In this document: positions 7,562 to 9,382 of the stretch, piece by piece | How positions within the stretch are numbered: the first letter of the stretch is position 1 | Layout: every line of letters starts with the position of its first letter | Notes under the pieces: model-generated | The model's input: the letters and a program-made list of their open reading frames with translations, nothing else | The model's database searches: none | Told to the model about the DNA's origin: nothing | Program-made: the position numbers and the translations under genes | Source of the DNA: Bacilli bacterium | GTDB lineage: Bacteria > Bacillota_I > Bacilli_A > RFN20 > CAG-826 | NCBI GenBank assembly: GCA_016302065.1 | Contig: JAEDOI010000037.1 | Location: 1 to 9,382, forward strand | Direction: 5' to 3' | DNA: 9,382 nt

Positions 7562-7834
7562 TTCAGTTTCCATATCTTGTCCTCCTGCAGAAGGATATAA
7601 GTTTTCGTATCTTTCATGAATTAATTTAGCATGTAAATCATCAATGTCCTTCTTTAAAGCAAAGTTAATCTTCTTAAGTGTGTCAATTTCCCTTCTTAAT
7701 CTATCATTTTCTTCAAATATTGATAAGATCAATGATTGAGGATCATCATTACTTAATGAGTTAATCCATTTAGCATGCTTATCAGCTTTCTTAACTTTTG
7801 TAACTTGAATTGGAGCTTGTGGTGCTTTTGACAT
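7559..7834 (-). CDS. small coiled-coil protein, function unknown
   Basis: A 91-residue protein. Residues 1-20 are Lys- and Pro-containing and probably flexible. Residues ~36-77 form a likely coiled coil with hydrophobic residues at heptad spacing and many charged residues (IFEENDRLRREIDTLKK and onward). The C-terminus is a short flexible acidic tail, GGQDMETE. No enzymatic motif, signal or membrane segment is present. The ATG at 7834 is the first in the frame, 40 bp after the upstream gene's stop; an A/T-rich stretch with TTAATTTCATT lies 13 bases before it. Residues 46-51 (LRREID) recur in the 121-429 protein in different codons. Oligomerisation through the coil, as in a scaffold, fibre stalk or adaptor, would fit its place among putative virion genes, but this is inference. 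Confidence 0.75.
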   Translation of the reverse strand: MSKAPQAPIQVTKVKKADKHAKWINSLSNDDPQSLILSIFEENDRLRREIDTLKKINFALKKDIDDLHAKLIHERYENLYPSAGGQDMETE

Positions 7835-7862
7835 TAAAATTTAAAATAATGAAATTAAAATT

Positions 7863-7877
7863 AAAAAAAAAAAATCA
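7863..7877 (-). terminator. T12 tract directly after the stop codon
   Basis: On the minus strand the TGA stop of the upstream gene (7877-7875) is followed at once by twelve T (complement of A7863-A7874). It reads AATTGA then T12, matching the shared 3'-end motif of the window. T-runs of this kind serve as termination signals in some eukaryotic DNA viruses (poxvirus early genes) and for RNA polymerase III. The assignment here rests on position. Confidence 0.4.
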
Positions 7878-8249
7878 ATTTATACTATCGCCAAAATATC
7901 TGTCATACGTGTCAATAGAACCTTTAGCATTATATACTTTTGATAGTTCTCTTAACTCAGTCAAATCACCATTTAATACTTTTTTTAGAACATCCTTGAG
8001 TTTATCTTCATCTACTTTATTTAATAATAATCTTAATTTATCTACTATTTCTGTCGCTATAGCCGCTTGAGGAAATACTGATTTTATCATATTTAAAACT
8101 ATATCAACTTTACCTGATTTTAAGAACTTAATACCCTTTACTGCTAAATCTATTCCTTTATCTTTTACCCAATCTTTTGCTTGTTTGACATATTTTTTCG
8201 CTTTATCATAAAATTTTTTAATACGTTTAAGGCTTCCTAGTGGTGCCAT
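7875..8249 (-). CDS. lysine-rich amphipathic helical protein, candidate minor virion protein
   Basis: A 124-residue protein without a family I can name. The first half (residues 7-48) is strongly basic, with about 14 Lys and only four Asp and no Glu; the Lys, Tyr, Phe, Val and Trp residues are spaced as in amphipathic helices (LKRIKKFYDKAKKYVKQAKD). Residues ~48-77 form a more hydrophobic helix (VDIVLNMIKSVF, then AAIATEIVDKLRLLL). Residues 78-106 are charged and helical. There is no cleavable signal peptide and no classical long transmembrane segment. The ATG at 8249 is the only sensible start. It is the first gene of the minus block and is read divergently from the capsid-like gene across a 48-bp shared promoter region, so the two are probably co-expressed. 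Small basic amphipathic proteins beside capsid genes in adenoviruses and relatives bind DNA or disrupt membranes; that comparison is by character only. Confidence 0.8.
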   Translation of the reverse strand: MAPLGSLKRIKKFYDKAKKYVKQAKDWVKDKGIDLAVKGIKFLKSGKVDIVLNMIKSVFPQAAIATEIVDKLRLLLNKVDEDKLKDVLKKVLNGDLTELRELSKVYNAKGSIDTYDRYFGDSIN

Positions 8250-8255
8250 TAATAG

Positions 8256-8294
8256 AATGATTTAAGAACTAAAAAAGTTCTAATTTAAATCATT
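8256..8294. promoter_or_regulatory. inverted-repeat divergent promoter region
   Basis: Between two divergent start codons (8249 and 8298) lies an imperfect inverted repeat. The left arm is AATGATTTAAGAACT (8256-8270) and the right arm is AGTTCTAATTTAAATCATT (8276-8294), around an A5 centre. The arms match fully except for a four-base insertion (TAAT, 8281-8284) in the right arm. Each gene therefore has TTAAATCATT close to its ATG: three bases away for the capsid-like gene and six for the basic protein. This is most simply a two-way promoter with one core element per direction. A transcribed hairpin is the alternative. Confidence 0.5.
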
Positions 8295-8297
8295 TCA

Positions 8298-9382
8298 ATG
8301 AATACAAATTTAAGAGAAAGAGAGCACAGATCTATTGGCGAAGATGTATATGAATATTTTCAATCGTTAACTGATAAAGTTACAGGAGGTGAATTTCAAA
8401 ATGTTTCATTTTTATCATTTGATTCATCAGAACCACCATGTCCAGTTGGTCCAGGACAATTCACAAGATTAAAATTAACAGATAGTTCATGTCAAATTAC
8501 TTCCTTTGAAAATTCTTTTATACAATTAGAAATAAAAACCACACTTAATATCCGTTGTGGAAGAACTGATGCCTTAACTGAAATTACAAAAAATGTATCA
8601 GACGAATTTAAAAATTTTATAAAAGATATTCCTGTAATATTTGTAGGATTTAAATCAGGAATTCATGCAATAGATCATTATAGATTTTATAATTCATTCC
8701 ATGCAGGACCATTATGTGAACAATCACAAGCAATATATGAAAATGCATTAATATATATGACAAAAGCACAAGAAGAAATTACAAATAAAATTCAAAAATA
8801 TGCAGTACCAGATGAATTAGATAATGGAAAAATGGATGTACCTGGAATATTCTTAACATATGATGAATTATGTACTTTAAAATCAAAAGAAGTAACTTTC
8901 AAAGTTAATATTCCATATGATGATTTTGCTCCATTACAATTTTTTAAAAATTATCCAAATTCAATTTGCGGAGATTTACAATTAGAATTTAAAATTAATA
9001 ATAACAAAAATATGGTTTTTTATCCACTTGATTTTTCTACAATGTTAAAAAGAAAGTTAAAAAGAAATCCACAATTATCAACTTTGTTTAACGATATGGG
9101 AGCTTATGACAAAGTAAATATCCAAATAACTAATTTTCTTGCAAGATCAGAATATGACGGAAAAAAAATGTTCAGTAATTGTGGAGATGAAATTGAATTT
9201 TTGAATTTACCTTCAACCATATCAGGAATGATGGATAATATAGATTATCTTAGTACTCCTGTAGGCATAACTCCAGGCGCATTAACTTTACAATCAGCAA
9301 AATCATTTATTAATTGTTATAATATTTCTCATGATAGACATGAACAATTAAGAGATTTATTATCTTCAACAAAAATATATAT
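8298..9382 (+). CDS. putative major capsid protein (double jelly-roll type), 3' end outside window
   Basis: The frame is open from the ATG at 8298 to the window edge, giving 361 residues without a stop. The N-terminus is MNTNLREREH and is charged. The body is rich in beta-strand-like segments with Pro/Gly/Asn turns (FTRLKL at 55-60; SFIQLEIKTTLN at 73-84; VIFVGF; EVTFKVNIPYDDFAPL near 198-213; GDLQLEFKI near 225-233). A helical insert lies near 140-169. A strand ending in an 'IPYDDFAPLQFF' turn, followed by an 'L.LEF.I' strand, is the pattern I associate with Polinton, virophage and adintovirus capsid proteins. No exact signature motif exists for that fold, so this is a judgement from sequence pattern and context (protein-primed polymerase nearby, divergent small virion-type genes). 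There is no signal peptide. Full capsid proteins of this type are usually around 450-650 residues, so roughly a third is probably missing. Coding status is near certain; the capsid role is moderate. Confidence 0.65.
   Translation, partial: MNTNLREREHRSIGEDVYEYFQSLTDKVTGGEFQNVSFLSFDSSEPPCPVGPGQFTRLKLTDSSCQITSFENSFIQLEIKTTLNIRCGRTDALTEITKNVSDEFKNFIKDIPVIFVGFKSGIHAIDHYRFYNSFHAGPLCEQSQAIYENALIYMTKAQEEITNKIQKYAVPDELDNGKMDVPGIFLTYDELCTLKSKEVTFKVNIPYDDFAPLQFFKNYPNSICGDLQLEFKINNNKNMVFYPLDFSTMLKRKLKRNPQLSTLFNDMGAYDKVNIQITNFLARSEYDGKKMFSNCGDEIEFLNLPSTISGMMDNIDYLSTPVGITPGALTLQSAKSFINCYNISHDRHEQLRDLLSSTKIY

Noticed and set aside
7810..8070. 86-residue open frame on the plus strand
   Set aside because: It overlaps the start of the 7559-7834 gene and most of the 7875-8249 gene antisense. 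Its Ser/Leu-rich product is the mirror of the Lys-rich coding sequence.
8384..8403. Shine-Dalgarno-like AGGAGG followed by an ATG at 8401
   Set aside because: It lies inside the capsid-like frame and encodes Gly-Gly. The ATG is out of frame and opens only about 24 codons, and no other gene in the window has such a site.
1..9382. Bacterial virus or tectivirus-like phage origin
   Set aside because: The polymerase is far longer than phage protein-primed enzymes, start codons lack ribosome-binding sites, and the TATA-like boxes and hairpin or T-run gene ends fit a eukaryotic setting better. Not excluded outright.

Overview
The window looks like part of a small eukaryotic DNA virus, or a virus-derived mobile element, of the Polinton/Maverick, adintovirus or Polinton-like type. 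Four things support this. A very large protein carries every motif of a protein-primed family B DNA polymerase. A divergent partial gene at the right edge looks like a double-jelly-roll major capsid protein, although I assign it only from sequence pattern. Between them lie small structural-type genes on the opposite strand. The DNA is very AT-rich, intergenic gaps are short, no Shine-Dalgarno sequences precede the start codons, and TATA-like boxes are present. The stop codons fit the standard code and no intron is needed. I cannot name the host; an AT-rich protist or invertebrate is a guess. No integrase, packaging ATPase or capsid protease is visible, so the window is probably incomplete, at least on the right.

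Layout: bases 1-120 hold no gene. A small coiled-coil protein (121-429, +) faces a deoxynucleoside kinase (450-1061, -) across a perfect hairpin. A 231-bp divergent regulatory region follows (1062-1292), with a TATATAAA box for each flanking gene and four exact copies of a 9-bp repeat between them. Next comes the polymerase gene (1293-6704, +; 1803 aa). It faces a block of four short minus-strand genes: two beta-rich proteins (6710-7111 and 7131-7520), a coiled-coil protein (7559-7834) and a lysine-rich amphipathic protein (7875-8249). A 48-bp divergent promoter region built around an inverted repeat separates that block from the capsid-like gene (8298 to the right edge, +).

How the genes may work together (inference): the kinase would supply deoxynucleotides and the polymerase would copy a linear protein-primed genome. 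The capsid-like gene and the four small genes would form a morphogenesis module. The regulatory DNA suggests two classes of promoter. TATATAAA boxes precede the two replication genes, and a TTAA(A/T)T(T)CATT-like element precedes four of the five putative virion genes. A shared 3'-end sequence, (TA)ATTGA(A) usually followed by a T-run, overlaps or closely follows the stop codon of six of the seven complete genes and is a candidate transcription-end signal. The long N-terminal part of the polymerase and the four small genes are the least explained parts.
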